A DNA stretch of 64,000 nt, from assembly GCA_013289955.1 (NCBI GenBank), contig JABCYZ010000005.1, positions 186,001 through 250,000 of the forward strand. Reading direction: 5' to 3'. This DNA comes from Acidobacteriota bacterium. GTDB lineage: Bacteria > Acidobacteriota > Terriglobia > Acidiferrales > UBA7541. The translations under genes and the position numbers were made by a program. This document shows, piece by piece, positions 26,403 to 33,933 of the stretch. Position 1 is the stretch's first letter. Every line of letters begins with the position of its first letter. Below the pieces are notes generated by a model. The model had not been told where the DNA came from. It ran no database searches and saw only the letters and a program-made list of their open reading frames with translations.

Positions 26403-26471
26403 AAAGCCTCCCATTTCTTCGAGGGCCGAGGCTGGTTCTAGTACCTTAAACCCATTATATCGGACAAAGTT

Positions 26472-27404
26472 TCAGGGATCGGCCGTGGCACGAGCGGGCT
26501 TGCCTAATTCGGCACGAATGACGGCAAGAGCTTCTTTGGGAGGGCCAATGCGGTGGTACTGGCTGTAAAAAGTCCGTTCATGGATCGAGATCGCGCTGAA
26601 CAATTTTCGGCCGTCAAAATCGTATTGAGAAAACGAAGGCATCCATAAACCCGGGAGCATCTCATACCGTTCCTGCATGAAGTGGCTGCCCTTGTAGACC
26701 TTCGCCAGGAACAAACCGACCGTAATGTCCTCGGTAACTTCGCCTTCGACGCGCGCCAGCTGGCCTGCCTCAGGATCGATCCACACAAACCCGCGCACCT
26801 TCGCAAAAATAGCGGTAGACCGGGAACTGGCCTTGTAAGCCGGATTCGGCTCCATGCTGTATTTGTTAAGCACGCGACCCCTACGGGTCTCCGTCGAAAC
26901 AAAGGTGTAGAGAAAAGCGGTGCGCGTGGCGTCAATCAGCTCGTTGCGCTCTTTCTGTTTTTTGGCGATCTTATCGTAGGCGTCGTGCTGGGCACGGCCA
27001 TCGTCCGCCGCCCAGGAGAGGGCATGCTCCAGTTTCAGCAGTTCCGCGTGATACGCATCCGGATCAGTCGGCTTGCCGTCCGGCCCTATCGGTATGTGGT
27101 CGACGCCCGTCCCTGCCGGAACCACGCGTGAAATCTTCGCGTCGCCCGGGGGCGAATCGACGCCCGGCTTGCGCATTTCTACGCGCTCCAGCCTCTCGTA
27201 CAGGTTCATAGCCTCGTCACTCTTCTTCTGATTGACCAAGACCAGGTCGAGCAGAGCGGCCTTTTCGGCATCCGTCTGAGGACGCAGAGGAGCAGCCGCA
27301 TCCTGTGCCAGGGAGTTGGCTAGAAAAGCGGGAAGAAGTCCGGCGACGAGAAGAAATGTTCGCGCACCCATAGAGTTCAGACGGCAAAAGAGCCGCAATC
27401 CCAT
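26472..27404 (-). CDS. Exported protein of unknown function
   Basis: 310 residues counted from the ATG at 27404; an ATG at 27371 is equally possible because neither has a clear ribosome-binding site. The N-terminus holds a signal peptide (FLLVAGLLPAFLANSLAQD). The mature part is rich in charged helices (DAYDKIAKKQKERNELIDATR) followed by beta-rich sequence (RGFVWIDPEAGQLARVEGEV, SFSQYDFDGRKLFSAISIHE) similar to proteins of the outer-membrane lipoprotein-sorting type. I do not assign a family. It is probably periplasmic. Confidence 0.75.
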   Translation of the reverse strand: MGLRLFCRLNSMGARTFLLVAGLLPAFLANSLAQDAAAPLRPQTDAEKAALLDLVLVNQKKSDEAMNLYERLERVEMRKPGVDSPPGDAKISRVVPAGTGVDHIPIGPDGKPTDPDAYHAELLKLEHALSWAADDGRAQHDAYDKIAKKQKERNELIDATRTAFLYTFVSTETRRGRVLNKYSMEPNPAYKASSRSTAIFAKVRGFVWIDPEAGQLARVEGEVTEDITVGLFLAKVYKGSHFMQERYEMLPGLWMPSFSQYDFDGRKLFSAISIHERTFYSQYHRIGPPKEALAVIRAELGKPARATADP

Positions 27405-27480
27405 GATAAATCTGATTCTTGGCCCGCGACAATTGTTGCATTCGAATTCAGCCACCCTACACGCCCGCGCCTTCTAAGCT

Positions 27481-27561
27481 TCAGAAAACAAAGACCAGTT
27501 CGCCGTTGCCGCCTTCCCGAATGTTGTCTACGCCGTACTTCACCTCGAGCCCACCGACCAG
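27481..27561 (-). pseudogene. Possible 3' remnant of a lost gene
   Basis: In the gap between an exported protein and a permease, the minus strand reads LVGGLEVKYGVDNIREGG and then NGELVFVF before a TGA at 27481. The peptide looks like a real protein C-terminus, and the codons favour GC at third positions, but no start or body of a gene is visible upstream. The rest of the 403-base gap (27405-27807) shows nothing else. Confidence 0.3.
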
Positions 27562-27807
27562 GCAATGGGTAAACCCAGTAGAATGATAGAGGACCTGAAG
27601 TGGCCAAGATTTAATGAAAGCAATGGGACCCTTCCACCGTCTATATATCGGGAACGAATCAACTCCTTATCCCGTATTACTTTTTACTCGAAGCTTCTGG
27701 AGGACTGTTTGGGAGTAGTTCCTATCGAACGATTGGGCACGATCGGGCGGGTCGTCCCGCACGCTGCCAGGGTGCCTTTCCGGTTGGCCAGATTCCGCAG
27801 TGCGGCG

Positions 27808-29031
27808 GTGACCACGATTGAGACTTTCAAGCTCTCTCTCGATGCCCTGCGCGCCCATAAGCTCCGTAGTTTCTTAACGTTACTGGGTGTCATCCTGGCC
27901 GTAACCACGCTCGTCGTGGTCATGAGCGTCGTCAACGGCCTCACTTTCTACGTTGCGGACAAAGCCGCCAATCTCGGCGCTAATGTCTATGTCCTGACCC
28001 GCTTCGGCATCATCACGAGCAACGACGAATGGATCAAGGCGCAGAAGCGCCCGCTGGTGACCATGGACGAGTTCGCCAAGCTAAAAGAGGGCATGCACAC
28101 CACCAGCCAGATCGCCGCCGTTCTTGGCACCTCCTCGGATGTGCGCTCCGGAAACGAACTCCTTGAAGACGTGAACGTCCAGGGAGTTACGCCGAACTAT
28201 TCCGACGTTCGCAATATAGTCGTGGCTTCAGGCAGATTCCTTACCGAAGCGGATGAAACGCATCACTCGCCGGTAGCCTTTGTCGGCGCGGATCTGATCA
28301 GAAAATTCTTCTATAACGTCGACCCCATCGGCAAAACAATTCGGGCCGGCTCCCATAGCTATACGGTTGTCGGCGTAGCCGCCGTGATCGGAAGCGCTTT
28401 CGGCCAGTCCCAGGACCGCTTCATGTATATCCCTCTCGGCACCTATTCGAAGGAATGGGGCAACCAGAGGGATTCGCTCACTCTGTTCCTGCAGGCCGGG
28501 AACGCCGAGATCATGGAATCCTCCGAGGATGAAGCGCGCATGCTGCTGCGTGCCTGGCGTCATCAAGCCTGGGATTCGGCGGACAGTTTCGGCATCATCG
28601 GCTCGGATTCCATCATGGGCCTCTTTAAACAGCTGACGGGAAACATCTTCATGGTCGCGGTCGGTTTGACGGCCATCTTCCTCGTGGTCGGCGGCATCGT
28701 GATCATGAACATCATGCTGGCGAGCGTCACCGAGCGCACGCGAGAGATCGGTCTCCGGCGCTCTCTCGGCGCGCGAAAGCAGCACATCGTCCTTCAATTT
28801 GTAACAGAGTCCGCGGTCTTAGCCGCGACGGGCGGCATCATCGGCATTGTCCTGGCCTACCTCCTGGTCGCGGCAGCGCGCGCTGCCACTTCGATTCCCA
28901 TGCGCACGTCCATGGGCGCCGTGATTCTCTCGCTCAGCGTTTCTACGGCCGTGGGTCTCTTTTTTGGAATTTATCCCGCCATGCGCGCGGCACAACTTGA
29001 TCCCATCGAAGCATTGCGGGCCGATGGCTAA
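27808..29031 (+). CDS. MacB-like ABC transporter permease (FtsX family)
   Basis: 407 residues from GTG 27808. The start was chosen because the protein then begins TTIETFKLSLDALRAHKLRSF, matching the N-terminus of the following paralogue; the frame runs further upstream with unrelated residues. Layout: helix at about 22-48, MacB-type periplasmic core domain (50-270), then three helices including VGGIVIMNIMLASVTERTREIGLRRSLGARK and the final IYPAMRAAQLDPIEALR. Together with the next gene it probably forms a heteromeric exporter. No ATPase is encoded next to it. Confidence 0.88.
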   Translation: MTTIETFKLSLDALRAHKLRSFLTLLGVILAVTTLVVVMSVVNGLTFYVADKAANLGANVYVLTRFGIITSNDEWIKAQKRPLVTMDEFAKLKEGMHTTSQIAAVLGTSSDVRSGNELLEDVNVQGVTPNYSDVRNIVVASGRFLTEADETHHSPVAFVGADLIRKFFYNVDPIGKTIRAGSHSYTVVGVAAVIGSAFGQSQDRFMYIPLGTYSKEWGNQRDSLTLFLQAGNAEIMESSEDEARMLLRAWRHQAWDSADSFGIIGSDSIMGLFKQLTGNIFMVAVGLTAIFLVVGGIVIMNIMLASVTERTREIGLRRSLGARKQHIVLQFVTESAVLAATGGIIGIVLAYLLVAAARAATSIPMRTSMGAVILSLSVSTAVGLFFGIYPAMRAAQLDPIEALRADG

Positions 29032-29072
29032 GGAGCGCTGAGTCCGGCCGGGCCGGGCGGCGGAAAAAAACA

Positions 29073-30311
29073 ATGGCACAGCAACACGGCGAAAATTTGA
29101 AGCAAGCCATGGACACGCTCCGCGCGCACAAATTGCGCAGCATCCTGACCGTTTTTGGAGTGGTTCTCGGCGTCAGCGTGATCATGCTCGTGGCCGCTCT
29201 GATCACCGGCTTCGACGCGCAAGTTCAAGACAACATCAAGCAGTACGGCGCGGACACCGCCTTTGTCTCGCGCTTCGAGCAAGGCCCTCACAACGGCCGC
29301 CGGCCGAAGGAAGAGCGCGAACGCAAGCCGCTTACTCTCGAAGACGCCGTAGCCATTCAGGAGCGCTGCCCGGCCGTCAAGGATGTAACGGTGTTCGTCG
29401 AATGGTGGGAGCAGGACCACAAGGTGCGCACAAAGTCCGGCGAAGTGACGTCCATCGATTTTCGCGGCGTGCAGCCAAATTTCGGACAGGTTTATGCCAA
29501 TGCCGCAACGCTCGAAGGGCGCTTCATCAGCGAAGGCGATGACCTGCACCGCGAGAAGGTCGTGATGCTCGGCGAAAACGCCGCGCCGGTGCTCTTCCCG
29601 GAAGGCTCGCCCGTCGGAAAAGACGTGATGATCGACGGTTCGCCCTTCCGCGTGATCGGCGTCGTCGAAAAACCGAAAGGCATGTTCGGGGCGGACGATG
29701 AAGACAAGCGCGTGCTGATTCCCTACAATACGTTCCGCAAAATCTATCCCGGCGCTTACGAAAATCAAATCCGTTTTCAAGCGTATACGAACCAACTGGA
29801 TCAAGCCGTCGATCAAGCCACCGAAGTGCTCCGTCGCCGCCGCAACGTTCCCTACGAGGGCCGCAACAATTTTTCGATTCAGACCTCCCAGCAGGAGATC
29901 GAACAGTTCCACAGCATTCTGGGCATGGTCGCTCTCGCCACCATCGTCCTCAGCGGCATCGGCCTGCTGATCGGCGGCGTTGGCGTGATGAACATCATGC
30001 TCGTGAGCGTGACGGAGCGCACCCGCGAGATTGGCATCCGCAAAGCCATCGGCGCCAAGAGCAATGACATCACCTGGCAATTCCTGCTCGAGGCTATGAC
30101 GCTCACAGGAGCTGGCGGGGTCATTGCGCTCGTTCTGGTGAACGGCTTGGTCATTCTGGTGCGCCTGGGCCTCAAATGGCCCGGCAGCGTGCCGCTATGG
30201 GCCGCAGCCACGGGCATCCTTGTCAGCGTGAGCATCGGGTTGATTTTCGGTGTGTGGCCGGCGATGAAGGCGGCAAAGCTCGATCCTGTAGAAGCGCTGC
30301 GGTATGAGTAG
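29073..30311 (+). CDS. MacB-like ABC transporter permease (FtsX family)
   Basis: 412 residues, same organisation as the gene 41 bases upstream: MDTLRAHKLRSILTVFGVVLGVSV, periplasmic core, then IGGVGVMNIMLVSVTERTREIGIRKAIGAK and a C-terminal PAMKAAKLDPVEALRYE. The two proteins are similar enough to be paralogues. They are likely to pair in the inner membrane and work with an ATPase encoded elsewhere, exporting small hydrophobic compounds or lipoproteins. Confidence 0.9.
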   Translation: MAQQHGENLKQAMDTLRAHKLRSILTVFGVVLGVSVIMLVAALITGFDAQVQDNIKQYGADTAFVSRFEQGPHNGRRPKEERERKPLTLEDAVAIQERCPAVKDVTVFVEWWEQDHKVRTKSGEVTSIDFRGVQPNFGQVYANAATLEGRFISEGDDLHREKVVMLGENAAPVLFPEGSPVGKDVMIDGSPFRVIGVVEKPKGMFGADDEDKRVLIPYNTFRKIYPGAYENQIRFQAYTNQLDQAVDQATEVLRRRRNVPYEGRNNFSIQTSQQEIEQFHSILGMVALATIVLSGIGLLIGGVGVMNIMLVSVTERTREIGIRKAIGAKSNDITWQFLLEAMTLTGAGGVIALVLVNGLVILVRLGLKWPGSVPLWAAATGILVSVSIGLIFGVWPAMKAAKLDPVEALRYE

Positions 30312-30391
30312 CGCCGAACCCCGTATCTTCCCCGAAAAATCAAGGGTTTCGGGAATCCAGAGGAGATCCGGCCGTTCGAGGGCTGAAACGG

Positions 30392-31549
30392 CTATCGATC
30401 TGTGACCGACGCGGTAGGCGAAGCCTCGCTCGCCCGGGGCACCGTCGAGCTGCGCTGGTGGGTTCCGGGCTCCGGAGCGGATTTCGGCAGAACGTTTTCG
30501 GCGGGCGTCGAAGGGATGGAGCGAATCCGCGTCTGCGTCCCGAACGCGAGGTCTTCTCTAGATTTCTCCGGGACGGCGGCGATGGCCGGCGTCAGACGAG
30601 TGCGAATCCAGTCGCGCAGCGAATCCGCGGCGGTCACCGCACCGAATAGCAACAGGATTGCCGATGCGATGGCCAATAGATCGCGTGGATGCGCGGGGCG
30701 CATGAACCAGTAGGGCCGTTTCGGCGGCGCGGTAAGCTTGTCGCCGGCACGAGCGACCAGATAGAGAGCGCGCGCCAGATCGTTCCCAGATTGGTAGCGC
30801 TCGTCAGGATTCTTCCTAAGGCAGCGCAGAAGGATGCGATCAAGGGCTGCCGGAAGGGCCGGATTGTGCTTTGAGGGCGGAATGGGGTTCGCGGTAAGGA
30901 TCTGCGCGCAAACTTCTCCAAGCGAATTCCCCGCGAACGGCCGGACGCCGGTGAGCATCTCGTAGAGCACCACGCCGAGCGAAAAAAGATCGGAGCGGCT
31001 ATCCTGCTTCTGGCCTTCAATCTGTTCCGGGGAAAGATAGGCCGGTGTGCCCAGCACGCGGTCTGAGCCCGTGACCTGAGAAGCGAACCGAGCGACGCCA
31101 AAATCCACAAGTTTCACTCTGTCATCTTCGGTCACTCGAATATTGCTGGGCTTGACGTCGCCGTGAAGGATGCCTGCCCGGTGAGCGTAGGCCAGCGCGG
31201 AAGCGAGATCGGCGGCCCATACTGCCGCGCTGCTAAACGGTACCGGAGAGTGCGCCAGGATTTGCTCGAGATTCTTTCCCGAGATAAATTCCATCACGAG
31301 AAAAGGCGCGCCGCTCGGATCCGTGCTGACATCGTAGAGCTGGGCAATCGAAGGGTGAGAGAGGCGTCCGATGGTCTGGGCTTCGTGGAGAAATTGCTGC
31401 TCGCTGTTTCTGCCAAAGCCCTGGAGAAAGGATTTCAGCGCGACGGTTCGGCCAATCAGGGTATCGCGCGCTTTCACGACGCGGCTGGTTCCGCCGCATC
31501 CGAGAGTCTCGATGATTTCGTAACGGCCGGTCTGTAGAACAGGGCTCAT
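30392..31549 (-). CDS. Membrane Ser/Thr protein kinase, non-RD
   Basis: 385 residues. The kinase domain spans about 10-270: Gly loop LGCGGTSRVVKA, Lys39 in TVALKS, catalytic loop HGDVKPSN at 129-136, DFG at 149-151, and TPAYLSPEQIEG. The Arg of the usual HRD motif is Gly, making it a non-RD kinase. A membrane helix follows (DLLAIASAILLLFGAVTAAD), then about 70 extracytoplasmic residues without a sensor domain. Its start overlaps the stop of the upstream kinase gene by four bases, so the two kinases are coupled. Confidence 0.93.
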   Translation of the reverse strand: MSPVLQTGRYEIIETLGCGGTSRVVKARDTLIGRTVALKSFLQGFGRNSEQQFLHEAQTIGRLSHPSIAQLYDVSTDPSGAPFLVMEFISGKNLEQILAHSPVPFSSAAVWAADLASALAYAHRAGILHGDVKPSNIRVTEDDRVKLVDFGVARFASQVTGSDRVLGTPAYLSPEQIEGQKQDSRSDLFSLGVVLYEMLTGVRPFAGNSLGEVCAQILTANPIPPSKHNPALPAALDRILLRCLRKNPDERYQSGNDLARALYLVARAGDKLTAPPKRPYWFMRPAHPRDLLAIASAILLLFGAVTAADSLRDWIRTRLTPAIAAVPEKSREDLAFGTQTRIRSIPSTPAENVLPKSAPEPGTHQRSSTVPRASEASPTASVTDR

Positions 31550-32418
31550 GCGGAGCGCAGGAGTCTCGTGGCCCGCTCGCGAAAACTGGTGTGCGGTGCC
31601 GGTACCGGAGCGGCGGTCTTGCGGCGAGCCAAGGGATACAATTCGCTCGCCAGGAGATCGATCGTCTGGTAGCGGTGCGCCGGATCTTTTTCGAGGGTCT
31701 TGGCGACAATGGCGTCGAAGGCCGTGGGGACCGAAGGGTTCGCTTGCGATACCGGGAGCGGTTTCGAGGAAAGCACGCGCGTGCAGATTCCCTGCAGCGA
31801 ATCGGAATCAAAGGGGCGTTTGCCTGTAACCATCTCGTAGAGGACTACGCCGAGCGAGAAAATGTCGGAGCGGGCGTCCTGCGGGCGTCCCAAAATCTGT
31901 TCGGGGCACCAGTAAGCGGGAGTGCCAAGCAGCGGCGTGTCCTTCTTATCGTGGCTGGCGAGGCGCGCCATGCCGAAGTCGGTCAGTTTTACGCGGCCAT
32001 CATCGAGAATCAGAATGTTGGCGGGCTTGATGTCGCCGTGAATCACGCCTTTGCGGTGCGCGGTGTGCAAAGCCGAGGCGATCTCTCCCATCCACGCGCA
32101 GGCGCGCGGCAGAGGAACACTGCCCTTGGCGAGAATCTTGTCGAGCGGCTGCCCTTCCATGAATTCCATCACGAGATAGGGCGTCTGCGTCGGCTCGTCG
32201 ATGCCCATGTCGTGCAGCGTGACGACGCAGGGATGCGAGAGCTGGCCGACCACGCGCGCTTCCTGCAGGAAGCGGTCGCGGCCCGCGCCCTCTGCCAGCG
32301 CGGGCGAAAAGAGCTTGATGGCGACAATGCGCCCGATCATAGGATCGTGCGCGCGCACGACTTTGCTGTTCGCGCCGGCGCCGATGACATCGATAACCTG
32401 ATAGCGGCCTACTTGCAT
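31546..32418 (-). CDS. Soluble Ser/Thr protein kinase, non-RD
   Basis: 290 residues. IGAGANSKVVRA Gly loop, Lys35 in IVAIKLF, catalytic loop HGDIKPANI at 127-135, DFG at 147-149, and TPAYWCPEQILG. HGD replaces HRD as in its neighbour. There is no membrane helix, only a short basic tail. I start at ATG 32418, which has GGGGGAAAGG upstream; the frame is open further 5' without homology. The coupled arrangement suggests the soluble and membrane kinases act in one cascade. Confidence 0.92.
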   Translation of the reverse strand: MQVGRYQVIDVIGAGANSKVVRAHDPMIGRIVAIKLFSPALAEGAGRDRFLQEARVVGQLSHPCVVTLHDMGIDEPTQTPYLVMEFMEGQPLDKILAKGSVPLPRACAWMGEIASALHTAHRKGVIHGDIKPANILILDDGRVKLTDFGMARLASHDKKDTPLLGTPAYWCPEQILGRPQDARSDIFSLGVVLYEMVTGKRPFDSDSLQGICTRVLSSKPLPVSQANPSVPTAFDAIVAKTLEKDPAHRYQTIDLLASELYPLARRKTAAPVPAPHTSFRERATRLLRSA

Positions 32419-32734
32419 GGTGGCCTTTCCCCCAGAGCAAAAGCTGTCGAACTGGTTGGAGTGTATCGAAGGGGGTCGTTCCATTAAATGAAGCGCGCGT
32501 GCTATTGAGAAGAGTACGAAGGTACTAGAGCAAAAGATTTTAATAAGCAGGTTCTAATATGCGGAATCTGACGGCGATCGTCTGCGGGACAAAGTCTCAA
32601 GGAACGGCATTCCCTTTTGAGGCGCACGGGCGAATCTTGCTCCGGGCGAGGAAGACCAGGGGAGATTCTTTCCGGGAAAGATGGATGAGTACCGAGTACT
32701 TCCGCGAAACGGCGGATCGCGAGAAAGTCGCGCC
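32419..32734. other. Intergenic region
   Basis: 316 bases between the soluble kinase gene and the phosphatase gene, both on the minus strand. It is AT-richer around 32510-32570, where the kinase-operon promoter would lie, but I could not identify one with confidence. No coding content seen. Confidence 0.4.
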
Positions 32735-33355
32735 TCACTCTTTGTTTTTAAACGGCGCAAGCGCCGGAGCGGTGTTCAGGCGCGAGGGAAAATCGCGGAC
32801 GAACGTGGTCATCGAAGGATGCCAGAAACCGTTGAATCCGAAGTGATACATTTCTTTCAGGGCTTGATCCGCCGGCAATTTTTCAAAAGCCATGCGGTAG
32901 CTGGCCACAAAAACGCCGGTGCGATCGTCGCCGAAGCGGCAGTGCACGAAAACTTTCTCCTCGGGATTGTCGCGGAAAATGGCGAGAAATTGCGCAACCT
33001 GTTCGTTGGTCGGGGGAGCCCAGCCTGGCACGGGAATGTGAACGAAGCGAATACCCAATGATTCCGCTCTTTTTTCTTCCCAGCCAGATTTTTCGGGGGC
33101 TTCGCCGCGAAGGTCGACGATGGTGGTGACACCGAGTTTTTTCAATTCGAGCAAACCCGGATCTCTCGGCTGCGCGCCGCGATACAAATGATCATTGATC
33201 TTTCCAGAGTTGGGAACGCCGGGGATGCGAAGTTTTTCTGCGTAAGCGGAATGCATTTCGGACGGAGTAGACGGCTCGACTTGCTTTTGCGCGGAGACCT
33301 GCGCAGGCCGAACGAAAATAAAAACAAGCGAGAGAATGAGGCGCAAGCGATTCAT
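32735..33355 (-). CDS. Exported dual-specificity/tyrosine phosphatase-like protein
   Basis: 206 residues. Signal peptide at 1-22, then a DSP-like fold: LYRGAQPRDPGLLELKKLGV, VDLRGE, and the catalytic P-loop HCRFGDDRTG (H-C-x5-R-T/S), with the nucleophilic Cys and the Arg in place. The general-acid Asp is probably in the PVPGWAPPT segment but is not obvious. Lying near two Ser/Thr kinases, it might belong to the same phospho-signalling locus, although a periplasmic location argues for a different substrate. Confidence 0.88.
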   Translation of the reverse strand: MNRLRLILSLVFIFVRPAQVSAQKQVEPSTPSEMHSAYAEKLRIPGVPNSGKINDHLYRGAQPRDPGLLELKKLGVTTIVDLRGEAPEKSGWEEKRAESLGIRFVHIPVPGWAPPTNEQVAQFLAIFRDNPEEKVFVHCRFGDDRTGVFVASYRMAFEKLPADQALKEMYHFGFNGFWHPSMTTFVRDFPSRLNTAPALAPFKNKE

Positions 33356-33491
33356 AAGGAATCAGATCCTCAGAGTGTAGCGCGCGAAGAAAATGCGCGA
33401 AAGTCATTGCAAGCGAAGTAGTTGCCTGAGAAAGGGCACCACTACAAATAGACGTGGTACGAAAACGTCAACCACATTTTGCGTTTTTCTC
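33356..33491. other. Upstream part of the nrdJ intergenic region
   Basis: 136 bases between the phosphatase start and the nrdJ promoter. I see no gene. The GCGCG...CGCGC repeat around 33382-33400 could form a small hairpin. Confidence 0.3.
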
Positions 33492-33520
33492 TTGACAGGA
33501 AATTCACAGACGTTGATACT
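33492..33520 (+). promoter_or_regulatory. Sigma-70-type promoter for nrdJ
   Basis: TTGACA (33492-33497), a 17-base spacer and GATACT (33515-33520). The predicted transcript starts near 33527, about 400 bases before the nrdJ start codon. Confidence 0.6.
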
Positions 33521-33526
33521 GCGATT

Positions 33527-33933
33527 CCAGATTCGGGGGACGTGGAAGCGCCAGGCGGGCCCAGTCGAGGATAGGTAATAGGCCCGTTTCGATTCCGCGA
33601 CACCAGCCCGGGTTCTAAACAAAAAAATCGAGCGCGAAGTTCAGCTCCGCGCCCGCATTTCGGCGCGGGGATTTGCTGTGAGGCTGTGTGAGACCCACCA
33701 GCCAGCGGCAGAGCATTGGCGTTTCGTAACGGCTTTTTGAAGTGACCGCGAGGCGGTCGATGGAAAGGTCGGCTGCTCAGCGGTCGCCTTTTTCTCTGGT
33801 CGGGCAGCGGGGCTCTTGGATTGAATCGGCGGTGACCTTCAGGGACCACCCAGCACCCTGCGGGATGCAGTGGAGTAAAATTAGGGGGTTCCCCCGGAAA
33901 GAGCGGGAGCCCAAGAGGTAGCGGAGGAACGGG
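33527..33933 (+). promoter_or_regulatory. Long structured 5' leader of nrdJ, candidate attenuator or riboswitch
   Basis: No credible gene in about 400 bases. Visible helices: CGGGCC 33556-33561 with GGCCCG 33581-33586; a 9-bp stem 33645-33653/33662-33670; GACCGC 33744-33749 with GCGGTC 33753-33758; and a terminator 33764-33793. The same GACCGC can instead pair with GCGGTC 33780-33785, inside the terminator, and AAGGTC 33765-33770 can pair with GACCTT 33834-33839. These alternatives would break the terminator. The canonical cobalamin-riboswitch box is not recognisable, so if it senses B12 or nucleotides it does so with a different architecture. Confidence 0.5.
33764..33793 (+). terminator. Intrinsic terminator inside the nrdJ leader
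   Basis: AAAGG (33764-33768) pairs with CCTTT (33787-33791); an inner GCTG/CAGC stem lies at 33772-33781; the run CCTTTTTC follows. It lies about 140 bases before the gene and would abort transcription unless competing pairings form. Confidence 0.5.

Noticed and set aside
33550..33740. Canonical cobalamin riboswitch before nrdJ
   Set aside because: Expected from the B12 link, but I could not find the conserved box or the core; kept only as a general structured leader.
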